Source: Phoebastria nigripes (taxonomy: Eukaryota; Chordata; Aves; Procellariiformes; Diomedeidae). Taken from it: a DNA stretch of 64,000 bases. The notes under the pieces were generated by a model. The model saw only the letters and a program-made list of their open reading frames with translations. It was not told where the DNA came from and ran no database searches. Where the stretch lies: positions 2,410,945-2,474,944 of the forward strand of contig JAYKAV010003376.1 of assembly GCA_035582835.1 (NCBI GenBank). Direction: 5' to 3'. The position numbers were made by a program, and so were the translations under genes. Shown piece after piece: positions 63,001-64,000 of this stretch (positions are counted from its first letter, which is position 1; each line of letters begins with the position of its first letter).

Positions 63001-64000
63001 CTGCATAGAGACACAACAGTGATGCAATTCTGGAATTCAGGAGATCTTAGTCAGTATTTCAAGTTGTACATGGAGTATGACAGTTTATTTTTGAGGTTAA
63101 CTCAGCTCTCAAACCACCAAGTTGTTGATGCCTCAGCAATGTCAAAGGTCTTTTGTTAAAAAGATACTCAAGCTTTCGGCCCTTCTGCTTCAGTGAAGGC
63201 TCACAAAACAAAGAGATGTGGCAAAGCAGTCAAGTGAGCAGAACAAAGTCCAGGGAATCGGTAGACTTGTGTCCTGCCCTTGGCTCCACCGCTGTTTAAC
63301 TTGCACCTAGCAGGATCTAGATTGCATTACACTCACAGTTCTCATCCTGTATTTGAACAGGCAAACAATGCAATAAATTCATTTAGATAGGTTTGTTCAG
63401 ACAAATTAAAAGTATTGCTGTCATTTTTGCAGTTCCCTTTCCGTGTTGTACTGCTGTGACTGCTCACAGAGGGCTAAATGCACCACTGTGAGTGATTATT
63501 CCCAGTTAGTAGAACTGCCTGCATCAAAGAGAATGAAGAAAGAAAGAAAAAAAAAAATCAGATATGATGANNNNNNNNNNNNNNNNNNNNNNNNNAAAAA
63601 ACAACCCACACAATATAGTCTGGCAAATTACAAATTATCAACCCAAGCATCCTGGAACTGCAATAACCTATTGAATGTACACAGAAAAAATTAGCTCACA
63701 CAGGGTCAAAATTAAAAGAAAACAAATATATCCAGCATTAAAGAAATTTACAGGAATGCTGCAATGAAGAGTAAATTTTCATCATAAATTAGTCTGTATT
63801 GATGCTTAGCAAGTTTTAACAGCTCTTCCTTTTCAATTCAAATGCTCTACAGTCTTTGTCACTTTGAAGGACAGATGTGATTCATATCATGCCTTTTTGT
63901 TTTTTAAGAGTCTTAAGGTCTTTAGACAACCTTACAATCCTCATTTGCTCTTTTCTCAAAGTCCTCTAACTTCTCACAGTTTTACTGCCTCTGGTCAACC
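63001..64000. other. No recognised feature; 25-N gap at 63571-63595
   Basis: This is AT-rich sequence with an A-rich tract and a 25-N gap. I see no exon, repeat family or regulatory site that I can support. Confidence 0.6.

Overview
The window looks like vertebrate, almost certainly bird, nuclear DNA. Coding sequence is split into short exons with GT/AG introns, and most of the window is AT-rich intron and intergenic sequence. The interspersed repeats are chicken-repeat-1 (CR1) LINE tails and avian endogenous-retrovirus LTR pieces. Two genes, RNF11 and TTC39A, sit tail to tail, as they do on vertebrate chromosomes. Scattered single Ns and two N runs show a draft assembly. Nothing prokaryotic or plasmid-like is present.

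Layout: (1) 1-7544 is read as intron 1 of RNF11 (+ strand); its first exon lies before the window. (2) 7545-8477 holds the last two RNF11 coding exons, an intact RING-H2 C-terminus, followed by a 3' UTR with several poly(A) signals (8840, 9364, 9533). (3) About 9.6-19.1 kb is the convergent interval between the two genes and holds microsatellites and candidate minus-strand poly(A) signals for TTC39A. (4) 58627 down to 19122 is the complete TTC39A coding sequence on the minus strand. I rebuilt 18 coding exons; every junction is GT/AG and in phase, and they total 1728 nt (575 codons plus stop) with no break. (5) 58.7-64 kb is the TTC39A promoter side. It contains several splice-flanked open stretches on the minus strand that I cannot assign to any gene.

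RNF11 is a small RING-H2 protein that partners NEDD4-family ubiquitin ligases. TTC39A is a TPR/Iml2-family protein of poorly known function. The sequence shows no functional link between them beyond conserved neighbourhood.

The most interesting items are: the unassigned exon-like intervals upstream of TTC39A; a complete solo LTR with a perfect 5-bp target duplication and an internal TGACGTCA in intron 5; the TTC39A leader with a (GCT)8 tract, a 6-codon upstream ORF and a second overlapping one; and an unassigned minus-strand terminal-exon-like ORF inside RNF11 intron 1. I found no convincing new multi-gene system.
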